Assembly (NCBI RefSeq): GCF_001650495.1
Contig: NZ_LWCS01000013.1
Span: 1 to 64,000, forward strand
Source: Mycolicibacterium iranicum
GTDB lineage: Bacteria > Actinomycetota > Actinomycetes > Mycobacteriales > Mycobacteriaceae
Reading direction: 5' to 3'
Length of the DNA: 64,000 nt
The notes beneath the pieces are model-generated. The model saw only the letters and a list, made by a program, of their open reading frames with translations, was not told where the DNA came from and did not search any database. Position 1 is the first letter of the stretch. Every line of letters begins with the position of its first letter. Shown piece by piece: positions 1 to 9,153 of the stretch. A program made the position numbers and the translations under genes.

Positions 1-1
1 C

Positions 2-754
2 GGCGGAACCACTCCACCACCACCGCCCAGCTCTCCGCCGTACGCGGGCGGCTACCAGACACCTCCTCCTCCACCGGGTCCGCCGCCCGGGTGGAGCTCC
101 CCGGCGCCGTCGGGCGGAGGGTCCGGTGGGTCGAAGGGACCGATGATCGCGCTACTCGCGGGCGGCGCGGTGATCGTCCTCGTCCTCGCCGCACTCGGAA
201 TCTGGCTGATCACCAGGGACAGCGACTCGTCCTCGGTCGCATCCTCCACCACTTCCTCGGCAGCACAGACCACCTCGTCGCGGGAACCCACTCGACGTAC
301 CCGCACCTCGACGACGACGCCTCCCCAGACGGAGCCCTACGACCAGCAGCTGATGGGGCTGCTCGCCCCTGGCCACGACAGCTCGAACTGCCAGCCCGTC
401 ACCCCTCCTGCGGCCTCGGCCCTGGCTACCGTCGACTGCGAACAGAACACCAATCCGAACGGGCCCGCCTTCACGCGGTACTCCCTGTTCGCGGACAAGG
501 CCGCACTCGACGCCGCGTTCCAGGAAGCGATCGGGGTGAACTCCGAACTGCTGGAATGCCCGGGCAGCGGCACCGGGTCGCCGACCACGTGGCACTACAC
601 CGAGACTCCCGACCAGGTCGCCGGCCAGATCGCCTGCGGCACGTACAACGACAACCCCGACGTCGTGTGGACCAAGGACGAGAGCCTGCTGCTGGCCGAT
701 GCGCAGGGACCCAGCCTGGAGGATCTGCACAACTGGTGGTTGGAGTTCGGATAG
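2..754 (+). CDS. Proline-rich single-pass membrane protein, 5' truncated by window edge
   Basis: The reading frame is open from base 2, so the gene begins upstream of the window. The visible part has a Gly/Pro-rich cytoplasmic stretch ([15 protein letters not shown] and similar), then one membrane helix ([20 protein letters not shown], coded from about 143), a Ser/Thr-rich linker and an extracytoplasmic domain of about 140 residues with four Cys (SSNCQP, VDCEQN, LLECPG, IACGTY) that could form two disulfides. This architecture is common among mycobacterial conserved membrane proteins and resembles the tail of some Ser/Thr kinases, but no kinase part is visible. The ATG at 143 lies inside the helix start and is unlikely to be the true start. 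Function unknown. Confidence 0.75.
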   Translation, partial: GGTTPPPPPSSPPYAGGYQTPPPPPGPPPGWSSPAPSGGGSGGSKGPMIALLAGGAVIVLVLAALGIWLITRDSDSSSVASSTTSSAAQTTSSREPTRRTRTSTTTPPQTEPYDQQLMGLLAPGHDSSNCQPVTPPAASALATVDCEQNTNPNGPAFTRYSLFADKAALDAAFQEAIGVNSELLECPGSGTGSPTTWHYTETPDQVAGQIACGTYNDNPDVVWTKDESLLLADAQGPSLEDLHNWWLEFG

Positions 755-798
755 TCCGCGCTACCGTCTGGGCAACGCAACGTAGCGAAGGAGTCTTC

Positions 799-1986
799 AT
801 GAAGCGCGTGTTTGTCATCGGCGTGGGCATGACGAAGTTCGAGAAGCCCGGGCGCAGAGAAGGCTGGGACTACCCGGACATGGCGCGGGAGTCGGGCACC
901 AACGCCCTCGCCGACGCCGGCATCGAGTACTCGGAGATCGAGCAGGGCTATGTCGGCTACTGCTCAGGCGATTCGACGTCGGGTCAGCGCGCCCTGTACG
1001 AGCTGGGTATGACGGGCATCCCGATCGTGAACGTGAACAACAACTGCTCCACCGGCTCGACGGCACTGTATCTCGGTGCGCAGGCGATCCGCGGCGGCCT
1101 GGCCGACTGCGTGCTGGCGCTGGGGTTCGAGAAGATGCAGCCCGGTTCGCTGGGCGGGGGAGCCCAGGATCGCGAATCCCCGCTGGGACGCCACATCAAG
1201 GCGCTGGCCGAGATCGACGAGTTCGCATTTCCCGTGGCCCCGTGGATGTTCGGGGCCGCGGGCCGCGAGCACATGAAGAAGTACGGCACCACCGCCGAGC
1301 ATTTCGCTAAAATCGGCTTCAAAAATCACAAGCATTCGGTGAACAACCCGTACGCGCAGTTTCAGGACGAGTACACGCTCGACGACATCCTGGCCGCGAA
1401 GATGATCTCCGACCCGCTGACCAAATTGCAGTGTTCCCCCACCTCGGACGGGTCGGCGGCGGTCGTGCTGGCCAGCGAGGATTACGTGGCCAAGCGGGGG
1501 CTGGCGGGCCAAGCGGTCGAGATCGTCGGGCAGTCCATGACTACCGACTTCGCGTCGACATTCGACGGCAGTGCCGCCAACATCATCGGTTACGACATGA
1601 ATGTCAAAGCCGCGCAACAGGTTTACGATCAGTCGGGGCTGGGCCCGCAGGACTTTCAGGTGATCGAACTGCATGACTGCTTCTCGGCCAACGAACTGCT
1701 CCTGTACGAGGCCCTCGGGCTGTGCGGCGAGGGCGAGGCGCCGTCTCTGATCGACGCGAACGACACCACCTACGGAGGTCGATGGGTCGTCAACCCCTCG
1801 GGCGGACTGATCTCGAAGGGCCATCCGCTGGGTGCGACGGGCCTTGCCCAGTGCAGCGAGCTGACGTGGCAGTTGCGCGGCACCGCCGACAAGCGCCAGG
1901 TCGACGGCGTCACCGCCGCGTTGCAGCACAACATCGGGCTGGGCGGGGCCGCGGTCGTCACCGCCTACCAGCGCGCGCAGCGGTAA
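799..1986 (+). CDS. ltp1: SCP-x type thiolase / lipid-transfer protein, Ltp1-like
   Basis: 395 aa. This thiolase-fold enzyme of the sterol carrier protein-x group probably does thiolytic or retro-aldol cleavage of acyl-CoAs in lipid or sterol side-chain breakdown in the cytosol. The nucleophilic Cys is at about residue 83 in [14 protein letters not shown]. The His motif [10 protein letters not shown] and the C-terminal GHPLGATG and HNIGLGGA motifs are intact. Length and motifs match mycobacterial Ltp1 (about 400 aa). The start is set by a clear GAAGGAG ribosome site at 787-793. The same frame stays open far upstream through the previous gene, but that part is out of family. It seems to be a single-gene transcript, 44 bp after the upstream gene. 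Confidence 0.9.
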   Translation: MKRVFVIGVGMTKFEKPGRREGWDYPDMARESGTNALADAGIEYSEIEQGYVGYCSGDSTSGQRALYELGMTGIPIVNVNNNCSTGSTALYLGAQAIRGGLADCVLALGFEKMQPGSLGGGAQDRESPLGRHIKALAEIDEFAFPVAPWMFGAAGREHMKKYGTTAEHFAKIGFKNHKHSVNNPYAQFQDEYTLDDILAAKMISDPLTKLQCSPTSDGSAAVVLASEDYVAKRGLAGQAVEIVGQSMTTDFASTFDGSAANIIGYDMNVKAAQQVYDQSGLGPQDFQVIELHDCFSANELLLYEALGLCGEGEAPSLIDANDTTYGGRWVVNPSGGLISKGHPLGATGLAQCSELTWQLRGTADKRQVDGVTAALQHNIGLGGAAVVTAYQRAQR

Positions 1987-2103
1987 CACCGCCGGGAGCC
2001 TCGCGCGCCGTCGACCCGACGTGAACCCTTCGCACTGCCGAAACGTGTCACCTGATGTGGGCGATGTATCGGGTGGGTCGGGCTATCGGCAGGAGGTTCG
2101 ACT

Positions 2104-2415
2104 TTGCGTTGGGCGTGGAGGACATTTTCAATCGCGGCGCTCGGTGTGATGCTGGGCCCGGCGGGCCAGGCGGCCGCCGAGGACCAGAACCCGTGGGTGG
2201 TCATCGAGCAGCTTGAGTTGGCCGGCTACACCGTGAATCTCGATCGGATCGGCAGCGCTCCGATCGAGGACTGTGTGGTCACCGAAGTGCGCAACCCGCA
2301 GCAGGTGACCCAACCGGTGACCGTCATCGACAAGGACAAGTACGGCGTCGACATCGACACCGTCGAGGTCATCGTCCGACAGTCGATTTCGGTGACGTTG
2401 GACTGCACGGGCTGA
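2104..2415 (+). CDS. Small secreted protein, paralogue of 10648-10947
   Basis: 103 aa with a TTG start, chosen because AGGAGG lies at 2091-2096. A Sec signal peptide (hydrophobic residues 8-20, cleavage near AAAE) precedes a domain of about 75 residues. The mature part shares a pattern with the 99-aa protein at 10648: L..xGYxVxxxRxGxAPxExCxVxEVRN, then an acidic turn and a final VxLxC, with two Cys probably disulfide bonded. The family is unnamed to me. It lies convergent to dctA, with a shared terminator between them. Function unknown. Confidence 0.8.
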   Translation: MRWAWRTFSIAALGVMLGPAGQAAAEDQNPWVVIEQLELAGYTVNLDRIGSAPIEDCVVTEVRNPQQVTQPVTVIDKDKYGVDIDTVEVIVRQSISVTLDCTG

Positions 2416-2439
2416 GTTATTTCGGCGAGCGCACGAAAA

Positions 2440-2473
2440 GACCCGGTCGGCAAGGGGGCCGACCGGGCCTTTC
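2440..2473. terminator. Bidirectional intrinsic terminator
   Basis: A perfect 9-bp stem, CCCGGTCGG (2442-2450) with CCGACCGGG (2459-2467), has an A-rich left flank and CCTTTCC on the right. It lies between two convergent genes (small secreted protein and dctA) and could end both transcripts. Confidence 0.75.
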
Positions 2474-2484
2474 CTACTCGTGCC

Positions 2485-3876
2485 CTACACCGCCGCAGGG
2501 GTCCTCGCCTGCGCCGGCTCGTCGGCACGTGAGCCGTGATCCGAATCGAGCATGGTCAGCTCGTCGAACGGATCATCGCCCGCCAGAACGGAATTCACCT
2601 TGCCCTTGTCGATGGTGTGCGTCCACGATCCAACCAGCAGGGTGGCTACCGCGTTGCCGGAGAAGTTGGTCAGCGCCCGCGCCTCGGACATGAACCGGTC
2701 GATCCCGACGATCAGCCCGACGCCGTCGAGCAGATCGGGGCGGTGGGCCTGCAGGCCGCCGGCCAGGGTGGCCAGGCCGGCGCCGGTGACACCGGCGGCG
2801 CCCTTGGAGGCGACGATCATGAACACCAGAAGGCCGATCTGCTCGGGGATCGACAGCGGGTCGCCGAGCGCACCTGCAATGAACAGCGAAGCCATCGTCA
2901 GGTAGATCGCGGTGCCGTCGAGGTTGAACGAATAGCCGGTCGGCACGACCACGCCGACGGTCGAGCGGTCGACACCGAGGTGCTCCATCTTGGCGATCAG
3001 GCGGGGCAGTGCGGATTCCGACGACGACGTCGACACGATCAGCAGGTATTCGCGGGCCAGGTAGCGGACGAGCTTGAAGATCGAGACGCCCGACACCAGC
3101 CGCAGCAGCGCGCCGAGCACACCGAAGACGAAGATCGCGCAGGTCAGGTAGAAGCCGAGCATCAGCGCCATGAGCTGGCCGACGGCCGCCCAGCCGGTTT
3201 GTCCGACGACGTTGGCGATGGCACCGAACGCGCCGATCGGCGCCAGCCACAGGATCATCACCAGCACCTTGAAGACGAGCTTCTGGAGGTGCTCGATACC
3301 GCGCAGGATGGGCGCGCCGGCCGAGCCGAGCCCCTGCAACGCGAAACCGACGAGCAGCGCGACGAACAGTGCCTGCAGCACGCTGCCCTCGGTCAGCGCC
3401 GAGAACATGGAGGTCGGGATGATGCCCTGGATGAAGTCCAACAGGCCGCCGGCCTCATGGGCCTTGTCGGCGAGTTCGGCGCCCTTGCCCGCCGTCGCCG
3501 AGACGTTCATGCCCTCACCCGGGTGCAGGAGGTTACCGACCACGAGGCCTATTGCCAGCGCGAAGGTGGACATCGCGAGGAAGTAGACGAAGGCCAGGCC
3601 GCCGACTTTGCCGACAGTGGCCGCCTTGCGGACCGAGCCGATACCCAACACGATCGTGCAGAAGATGACGGGGGCGATCATCATCTTGATCAGTGCCACG
3701 AACATCGTCCCGAGTACGCCGACGCTCTTGCCCACCTCCGGGGCGAGAATGCCGACGCCGACACCGGCGATCACCGCGACGATGACGGCGATGTAGAGCC
3801 AGTGGGTGCGATCGCGTTTCTTCCTGGGCTCTTCGGGCGCCGGCTCGGATGCCGGTCGATCCATCGTGGTCGTCAT
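2485..3876 (-). CDS. dctA: C4-dicarboxylate:cation symporter DctA (DAACS family)
   Basis: 463 aa with about eight hydrophobic segments and the family hallmarks: the serine-rich hairpin STSSSESALPRL, the GYSFNLDGTAIY motif, the re-entrant SKGAAGVTGAG loop and NFSGNAVATLLV near the C-terminus. DAACS transporters of this group import succinate, fumarate, malate or aspartate with Na+ or H+. AAGGAG precedes the ATG. The gene is divergent from a hydrolase plus a DcuS/DcuR-type two-component system, the usual arrangement of a dicarboxylate-responsive uptake gene with its regulators, and a CRP-like palindrome lies in the shared promoter region. Substrate choice is inferred from family and context. 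Confidence 0.9.
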   Translation of the reverse strand: MTTTMDRPASEPAPEEPRKKRDRTHWLYIAVIVAVIAGVGVGILAPEVGKSVGVLGTMFVALIKMMIAPVIFCTIVLGIGSVRKAATVGKVGGLAFVYFLAMSTFALAIGLVVGNLLHPGEGMNVSATAGKGAELADKAHEAGGLLDFIQGIIPTSMFSALTEGSVLQALFVALLVGFALQGLGSAGAPILRGIEHLQKLVFKVLVMILWLAPIGAFGAIANVVGQTGWAAVGQLMALMLGFYLTCAIFVFGVLGALLRLVSGVSIFKLVRYLAREYLLIVSTSSSESALPRLIAKMEHLGVDRSTVGVVVPTGYSFNLDGTAIYLTMASLFIAGALGDPLSIPEQIGLLVFMIVASKGAAGVTGAGLATLAGGLQAHRPDLLDGVGLIVGIDRFMSEARALTNFSGNAVATLLVGSWTHTIDKGKVNSVLAGDDPFDELTMLDSDHGSRADEPAQARTPAAV

Positions 3877-3932
3877 CGTGGTTCTCCTTCAGACGCGCTC
3901 GGTTTTGGGTCTGAAAGGATGCTCGGCGAGGA

Positions 3933-3948
3933 CGTGAGCCAGGTCACG
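3933..3948. promoter_or_regulatory. CRP-like palindrome in dctA promoter region
   Basis: CGTGA-gccagg-TCACG matches the mycobacterial CRP consensus TGTGA-N6-TCACA at all but the two outermost bases. It lies between dctA (start 3876, minus) and the plus-strand operon starting at 3970, so cAMP-CRP could act on either. The assignment rests on the sequence match only. Confidence 0.55.
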
Positions 3949-3949
3949 C

Positions 3950-3966
3950 TTTAGTTCATTTAGTTC
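3950..3966 (+). repeat. Tandem TTTAGTTC direct repeat
   Basis: TTTAGTTC occurs at 3950-3957 and again at 3959-3966, directly before the ATG at 3970. It could be a binding site of the adjacent response regulator or part of the plus-strand promoter. Its closeness to the start codon suggests a very short leader or repression by occlusion. Confidence 0.35.
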
Positions 3967-3969
3967 GGT

Positions 3970-4872
3970 ATGTTCACGTCCATGTCCCCGGTCGCGGTTG
4001 TTCACGTCTCCACCGTCGACGGCCGGAACCTCGCCTGTCTGGAAGTCGGAGACCCCGACGGGCCGCTGGTGATCCACAACCACGGCGGGCCCAGCAGCAG
4101 GCTGGAAGTTCGTCTTCTCGCAGAGTCGGCGGCCAGGAACCGGATCCGGCTGGTCGGAGTCGACAGGCCGGGCATGGGCCGGTCCAGTCCGCAGATGGCG
4201 CGCACCTATTCAGGCTGGGCCGACGATCTCGTCGCAGTCGCCGATGCGCTGGGGCATCGCCGATTCGGCGTGACAGGTTGGTCGGAAGGCGGACCGTGGG
4301 CCCTGGCCGCGGCCGCCTACATCGATCCGGCACGCCTGCGCCACGTCAGCAGCATCGCACCCGGCAGCTATGGTGCGTTCGGCGATAACTCGGCAGCGCA
4401 ACATCTTTCGCGAATCGACGCTCTCGGAGGAACTCTCGCGTTGCGCTTCAAGCCCGGCTTCTCGCTGATGTACGCATGCCTCGGCGTCACCGCCAAGCGC
4501 TTCCCGTCGGCCTTCGTCAAACAGGTGCGCAACAGCGTCGGCGACTACGACCAACAGATCCTGGAGCGGCCGGATGTCGCGACGGGCTTCGGAGAAGCGT
4601 GCGCGGAATGTTTCGCCCACGGCTCCCGAGGGCTGGTGCGCGACGCCGAACTCCTCTACCGGCGATGGGCATTCGACGTCGCTACCATCGAACGTCGGGT
4701 CCACCTGTGGCAGGGACTCGACGACACGCTGGTCCCCGACCCCATCAACAAGGCTGTCGCCGAGGCGATGCCGGGTTCGGTGTGGCACCCTGTCGACGGG
4801 GCCGGACATTTCGTCGCCGTCGGCGCCGGAGACGACATCTTCGCCATCGCCGCAGAGGAATTGAGCGGTTGA
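3970..4872 (+). CDS. Alpha/beta hydrolase
   Basis: 300 aa, alpha/beta hydrolase fold. The nucleophile elbow is GWSEGG with Ser at about residue 105; the acid is likely Asp251 or Asp252 in QGLDDTLVP and the catalytic His is about 280 in GAGHFV. The oxyanion segment NHGGPSSR follows the first core strand. The substrate is unknown. It is the first gene of an operon: its TGA overlaps the TTG of the following sensor kinase (TTGA, 4869-4872). Placing a hydrolase in front of a dicarboxylate two-component system could mean it releases an acid that is then sensed and imported, but that is inference. The alternative ATG at 3982 is equally possible. Confidence 0.8.
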   Translation: MFTSMSPVAVVHVSTVDGRNLACLEVGDPDGPLVIHNHGGPSSRLEVRLLAESAARNRIRLVGVDRPGMGRSSPQMARTYSGWADDLVAVADALGHRRFGVTGWSEGGPWALAAAAYIDPARLRHVSSIAPGSYGAFGDNSAAQHLSRIDALGGTLALRFKPGFSLMYACLGVTAKRFPSAFVKQVRNSVGDYDQQILERPDVATGFGEACAECFAHGSRGLVRDAELLYRRWAFDVATIERRVHLWQGLDDTLVPDPINKAVAEAMPGSVWHPVDGAGHFVAVGAGDDIFAIAAEELSG

Positions 4873-6458
4873 CGCGCTCGCGGCCCCATCGTCTTGGCCG
4901 CTCGCGGCCGTGGTCCCTCGCGACCCAGGCCATCGCCTTGCAGATCCTGGTGATCGCTCTGATTGTCGTGGGCGGTAGCGCGCTGGCCCTCCTCGACGCG
5001 CGCCAGGACGCCGACGCGGCGGCCGAGGAGCAGGTTCTGGGCATCGCCACGGCGCTGGCGGATTCGCCGTCCACCGCGGAGGCGATCGAGGCGGGTCGCG
5101 CCACCGAGATCCTGCAACCGGTCACCGAACTCGTGCGCCGCAACACCGACATCGCGTTCATCACGATCATGGCGCCCGACCGCACGCGGTTCACCCACAC
5201 CGATCCCACTCAGATCGGCGGCGCCTATCTCGGCACCATCGAGCCTGCCCTGCGCGGAGAATCGTTCACCGAGGTCTACACGGGAACGCTCGGTCCGTCG
5301 ATCCGCGCCGTCGTGCCGGTGCTCGACGGTGACGGAAGGATCGTCGGGTTGGTCGCCGCCGGTATTCTGCAGGAGAGCCTGGCCGACAGGTGGCGTGCGC
5401 AGTGGCCGATCATCGCCGCCATCAGCATTGGCGCGCTTGCTGTTTCACTGGTCGGGGTGTGGGGAATCAGGCGGCGTCTCCTGCGGCAGACGCATGGCTT
5501 GCGACCCGACGAACTGCGGGTGATGTACGACCACCACGACGCGATCCTGCATTCGGTGTCCGAAGGCCTGATCGTGCTGTCCGAGAAAGGCCCCGGTGGC
5601 GTGGCGCTCGTGAACGACGAGGCACGCCGCCTGCTGTCGTTGCCGTCAGGCAGCGTGGACAGATCCGAGCTGCCGGAGTTCCTGCGCACGTTCAATCCCG
5701 GAGCGCGCGACGAGATCCACGTGACCGACGACCGCGTCCTCGTCGTCAATCGCTCGAGAGTAGAGAACGGGACCGACGGCTCCGAGGTCGTGACGATCCG
5801 CGATCGCACCGAATTACAGGGCGCGCTGGGCGAACTCAACTCGCTGAAAATACTGACCGATTCGTTGCGCGCGCAGGCCCATGAGGCGGCCAACAAGTTG
5901 CACACCATAGTGACCATGGTGGAGATGGGCCGCGCGAGCGAGGCCGTGGCGTTCGCCACGGCTGAACTGGAGCTGTCGCAGCACCTCGTGGACCGACTGT
6001 CGGCTGCGGTGCGTGAGCCTGCTCTCGTGGCGTTGCTGCTCGGCAAGGCGGCGCAGGCCGACGAACGGGGCATCGAGCTCACTGTCACCGAGGACACCGA
6101 ATTGCCCGCCGAATCCGAGCAACTGCTGCTGTCCGGGCAGGAGCTGGTCACCGTCGTGGGCAACCTCATCGACAACGCGATGGACGCCTGCGACCCGGAC
6201 GATCCGTGGGTCGAGGTGACCATCCACCAACACGACGGAAAGCTCACGATTCGCGTGGCAGACAGCGGAGATGGCATGGACGCCGAGACCTTCGAGAGGG
6301 CGATGCGACGGGGATACTCGACGAAATCCGGCACCGAGGCCGGCCATCACGGGTTGGGGCTGGCATTGGTGGCGCAGGTCGTCAAGCGCCACGACGGCAC
6401 GCTCGCCGCCGACGTGACCTACGGCTCGATTGTGACGGCCACGGTGATGAAGCCGTGA
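4869..6458 (+). CDS. Sensor histidine kinase, CitA/DcuS family
   Basis: 529 aa from TTG 4869. TM1 is about 18-42 and TM2 about 179-200; between them lies a PDC/PAS-type periplasmic sensor with the signature RxxxTHxDPxxIG (Arg107, His110), the positions that bind carboxylates in E. coli DcuS. A cytoplasmic PAS follows (about 222-315), then the phospho-acceptor segment AQAHEAANKL with His338, typical of this family, and an HATPase domain with N-box NLIDNAMDA (432-440), G1 DSGDGM and G2 GHHGLGLAL. It overlaps the next gene by GTGA. The likely role is sensing C4-dicarboxylates or citrate and activating divergent dctA. Translation is coupled to the hydrolase upstream. Confidence 0.88.
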   Translation: MTRSRPHRLGRSRPWSLATQAIALQILVIALIVVGGSALALLDARQDADAAAEEQVLGIATALADSPSTAEAIEAGRATEILQPVTELVRRNTDIAFITIMAPDRTRFTHTDPTQIGGAYLGTIEPALRGESFTEVYTGTLGPSIRAVVPVLDGDGRIVGLVAAGILQESLADRWRAQWPIIAAISIGALAVSLVGVWGIRRRLLRQTHGLRPDELRVMYDHHDAILHSVSEGLIVLSEKGPGGVALVNDEARRLLSLPSGSVDRSELPEFLRTFNPGARDEIHVTDDRVLVVNRSRVENGTDGSEVVTIRDRTELQGALGELNSLKILTDSLRAQAHEAANKLHTIVTMVEMGRASEAVAFATAELELSQHLVDRLSAAVREPALVALLLGKAAQADERGIELTVTEDTELPAESEQLLLSGQELVTVVGNLIDNAMDACDPDDPWVEVTIHQHDGKLTIRVADSGDGMDAETFERAMRRGYSTKSGTEAGHHGLGLALVAQVVKRHDGTLAADVTYGSIVTATVMKP

Positions 6459-7153
6459 TCACGGTGCTGATCGTCGAGGACGAGCCTCTGATCGCCGAGG
6501 CGCACCAGTCGTATATAGAACGCTTGCAAGGCTTTTCGGTGGCGGGCGTTGTACATACCGCGCGCGACGCGATGCGGGTGGTGTCCGAGTCGGCAGCCGG
6601 CGAGCAGCCCGTCGACCTGGTCCTGCTGGACATCGGCCTCCCCGATGCCAGCGGGATTGCTCTCGCGTCAGCATTGTCGGGCCTGCGCCCCGCGCCCGAC
6701 ATCATCGCGATCACCTCAGAGCGCGATCTGGAGATGGTGCGGGCCGCTGTCAGTCACGGGGCGCTCGCGTACCTGTTGAAACCGTTCACCTTCGCCGCGT
6801 TCCGGGAACGGCTGGAGCGATATCAGCGTTATCGCCAAGCGCTGCCCGCAGGCATCGATGCCGCCAGCCAGGCCGAGGTCGACCGCGCATTGGCCGAGCT
6901 CCGCGTCGGGTTTGACCGGTCAGCGGCACCCAAAGGCGCGGCTCCCGGCACAAACGACGAGATCGCGCGCGCAGTAAGGGATTTCACCGGCAACCCGGAT
7001 GGCGTCACCGCGGACGAGGTGGCCAAGCAGGTCGGGGTATCGCGCGTGACGGCGTGGCGCTACCTGGAGCGGCTGGCCGACGAGGGCACCGTGCGCCGCC
7101 ACACCGACTACGGCAAGGCCGGGCGGCCGAAGACCCGCTATCAGTGGCGCTGA
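6455..7153 (+). CDS. Response regulator, CitB/DcuR family
   Basis: 232 aa from GTG 6455, which overlaps the kinase stop (GTGA). The receiver domain has acidic pocket EDE (8-10), phosphorylation site Asp59 in LVLLDIGLPD and conserved Lys109 in YLLKPF. After a linker, a helix-turn-helix (TADEVAKQVGVSRVTAWRYL) and a winged-helix tail (residues about 180-232) bind DNA, as in DcuR, DpiA and CitB regulators. It is the partner of the kinase and probably controls dctA. The TTTAGTTC direct repeats or nearby sites upstream of dctA are candidate targets. Confidence 0.88.
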   Translation: MITVLIVEDEPLIAEAHQSYIERLQGFSVAGVVHTARDAMRVVSESAAGEQPVDLVLLDIGLPDASGIALASALSGLRPAPDIIAITSERDLEMVRAAVSHGALAYLLKPFTFAAFRERLERYQRYRQALPAGIDAASQAEVDRALAELRVGFDRSAAPKGAAPGTNDEIARAVRDFTGNPDGVTADEVAKQVGVSRVTAWRYLERLADEGTVRRHTDYGKAGRPKTRYQWR

Positions 7154-7172
7154 CGCGGCGCGCGGCGTCTGG

Positions 7173-8255
7173 TCAGACGGTGACGGGCTGACGCTGGATC
7201 CGCGGTGGCTCCAGCGCGATCGGATCCGTGGCGAGGAACTGCGAGTACAGAGTCGCCATGGACGACTCCACCGAGAACACGCTGAGACCGCCGGCATAGT
7301 CGGCGATGTACAGACGCGATCCGTCGCCGCTCTGCGTCACACACGACGGCCGCGCATCGACCTTCAGCGAATCCACGAGGTCGAGGCTGAGCGTGCACAG
7401 CACCGCGACCCGGTCGTAGTCGACGATGTAGGCGCGCGACTTGTCGTGGCTCATCACCAGCTGTGTGGGGGCGCCGCCGAGGTTCGCCGTGTCGGTCACC
7501 CGCATAGTGGCGAGGTCGACGACGTGGACGGTTCCGCCGGCCGCACGGTCGGAGGCGAGGACGTAGATCGCGTCGCCTGCGTAGGCGATGTCGCGGATCG
7601 GCGAGCCCACCGGGACCACACGGCTCACGAGTGAGGTCTCGGCGTCCACCACGATCAGCCGGCTGCCGCTCGCATCGGTGACGCCCAGGTACAGCCGTCT
7701 GCCGTTGGGGTCGACACGAAGTGCGTCGATGTTGGCCGCTGGCGCGCGGCCGACTGCGACGGTGCCCACCCGCTCGGCGGTGACGTCGATGACCGCGATG
7801 TCGACGGCGGCCTGTGTGGAACGGCCCGCGTAGACGCGCTTGCCGTCAGCACTGGCGGCAAGCGCGGTCACACCTGAGGCCACGGGATAGGTCTCGATGA
7901 CCGTCCTGCTGTCGAGATCTATCACGGACACCGCGTCGTAGCTCGCAGCCGCGATGCCGACGTAGGCGCGATCGTTCGCGATCGCGACGGCCAGAGGCTC
8001 GCCCTGAAGGGCGATGGTGGCGACGACGGCCAGCGAGGCGGCGTCGAGCACCGACACGCTGTCGTCGCCGGCGTTGGCCATCACGACGACCCCGTCGCCT
8101 GCCGCGATGTCGCCGATGGGGCCACTGGAGACAGTAAGGCGCCGCTCGAGAACGACGTCGTCGGCCACTGTGGTCACAAGAGGCGCATCAGCCACGCGGG
8201 GATCAGCTGTACGGTTGTGCATCACATGCCGCTTGGGCATCACAAAGTTTGCCAT
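7173..8255 (-). CDS. YncE-like seven-bladed beta-propeller protein
   Basis: 360 aa with repeated blades of about 40 residues carrying the pattern VSVLDAxSLxVVATI, SVIDLDSRTVIET, VAVIDVTxERVGTV, LIVVDAETxLVSRV, HVVDLATMRVTDT, typical of YVTN/YncE propellers. No signal peptide is obvious; the N-terminus reads MANFVMPKRHVMH. GGAGG precedes the ATG at suitable spacing. Mycobacteria carry stress-responsive proteins of this kind (Rv1057 group), but orthology cannot be judged here. It probably binds a ligand or partner protein. It is convergent with the response regulator (20-bp gap) and has a long, less GC-rich 5' region. Confidence 0.75.
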   Translation of the reverse strand: MANFVMPKRHVMHNRTADPRVADAPLVTTVADDVVLERRLTVSSGPIGDIAAGDGVVVMANAGDDSVSVLDAASLAVVATIALQGEPLAVAIANDRAYVGIAAASYDAVSVIDLDSRTVIETYPVASGVTALAASADGKRVYAGRSTQAAVDIAVIDVTAERVGTVAVGRAPAANIDALRVDPNGRRLYLGVTDASGSRLIVVDAETSLVSRVVPVGSPIRDIAYAGDAIYVLASDRAAGGTVHVVDLATMRVTDTANLGGAPTQLVMSHDKSRAYIVDYDRVAVLCTLSLDLVDSLKVDARPSCVTQSGDGSRLYIADYAGGLSVFSVESSMATLYSQFLATDPIALEPPRIQRQPVTV

Positions 8256-8715
8256 TGCCTGGTACCTCCGCCGGTATGACTTCTACCCGGCCTAGAATTT
8301 CAGTCATTGCGCCCGCGGTAGGACGCGATCTGAACCGAGTGTAGCGACGGCGAGTCAAGGTCAGAACCCACGAAAATTCGCGTCAGCAAATACTGGGCTC
8401 AAGCTCTCAGGACTTGCTTAGACTATTCCTAGTTATCAATTTGTGACCTTCGGCTAGCAATATTCAAACAACTTGTGAACAGCACCTGAAGCCATAACGG
8501 CAACCTTCTGAGGATTGTGTGACAAACACCGCGGCACCACGAATTCTTAGGCTTTTCGGGCAGATTGAGGTGCAGATCACACCGCGACACGTCAGCTAAC
8601 TTCCCGAAACGCGCCCTTTTGCGGTCCGGGGACGACTTCGATGGCCCGTCGTTCGGGTGTCGGCAGCCTTCGAAATTCGCTGCGAAGCGGTTCCGCGGTG
8701 ATAGTGCGCACCGCG
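8256..8715. other. 460-bp intergenic region without a supported gene
   Basis: The stretch between the beta-propeller gene and the STAS gene has clearly lower GC than its surroundings, especially 8340-8600, and short open frames here lack coding-like third-position GC. It must hold the promoter of the beta-propeller gene. I see no convincing terminator, RNA gene or operator. Confidence 0.6.
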
Positions 8716-9123
8716 CTAGGCAGGCATGGAACCGCGCATGCTCGCGATCTCCTCCAAAGGAATCAGCCCCTCGGGATCGCAGAGCTTCACCACACGCGAC
8801 ACCGACGGACTGGGCACGACGCACCATGGCACGTCTTCGCGTGCCAGGTGGGCGCTGATCGCGTAGAGCGCCGAGGCGCCGTCGAAAGCCATGAAGTGGA
8901 CTTCAGTGAGGTCGAGGATCAGGGACGCTGCTCCGCCCGCCGCTTCACGGACGGTGTGGGCGAAATGCTTGGCATTGGCCGCGTCCACCTCGCCACAGAC
9001 CGAAACCGTGGCTCGCTTGCTCGAGCCACGGCCTTCGGTGCGGCGCGCAACTTCCAGCGACGTCGACGCTATCGAGAAATGCCGGTTGTCAGCTGACCTG
9101 CTGCGGATGGACGTTAGAGCCAT
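8716..9123 (-). CDS. STAS-domain protein (anti-sigma factor antagonist-like)
   Basis: 135 aa with one STAS domain: beta strand ATVSVCGEVDAANA, core strand LILDLTEVHFMAFDGASAL, then strand PWCVVPSPSVSRVV. In classical antagonists (SpoIIAA, RsbV) the core strand ends in DSSG with the phosphorylated Ser; here the aligned bases read AFDG, so the Ser is missing and an Asp sits near its place. It could therefore be insensitive to phosphorylation, or be a sensor variant. It follows the CsbD-like gene by 30 bp and probably shares its transcript. The pathway is presumably general stress sigma (SigF/SigB-like) control. Confidence 0.75.
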   Translation of the reverse strand: MALTSIRSRSADNRHFSIASTSLEVARRTEGRGSSKRATVSVCGEVDAANAKHFAHTVREAAGGAASLILDLTEVHFMAFDGASALYAISAHLAREDVPWCVVPSPSVSRVVKLCDPEGLIPLEEIASMRGSMPA

Positions 9124-9153
9124 TGCAGGAAAACATACCCTGCGAGACGGCTA

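Noticed and set aside
2536..3954. 472-codon plus-strand open frame
   Set aside because: Antisense of dctA, which has all DAACS motifs.
9120..9141. GGGTAT word just before the STAS start at 9123, as a SigF promoter
   Set aside because: No GTTT at 15-17 bases upstream; the promoter before the CsbD gene explains transcription better.
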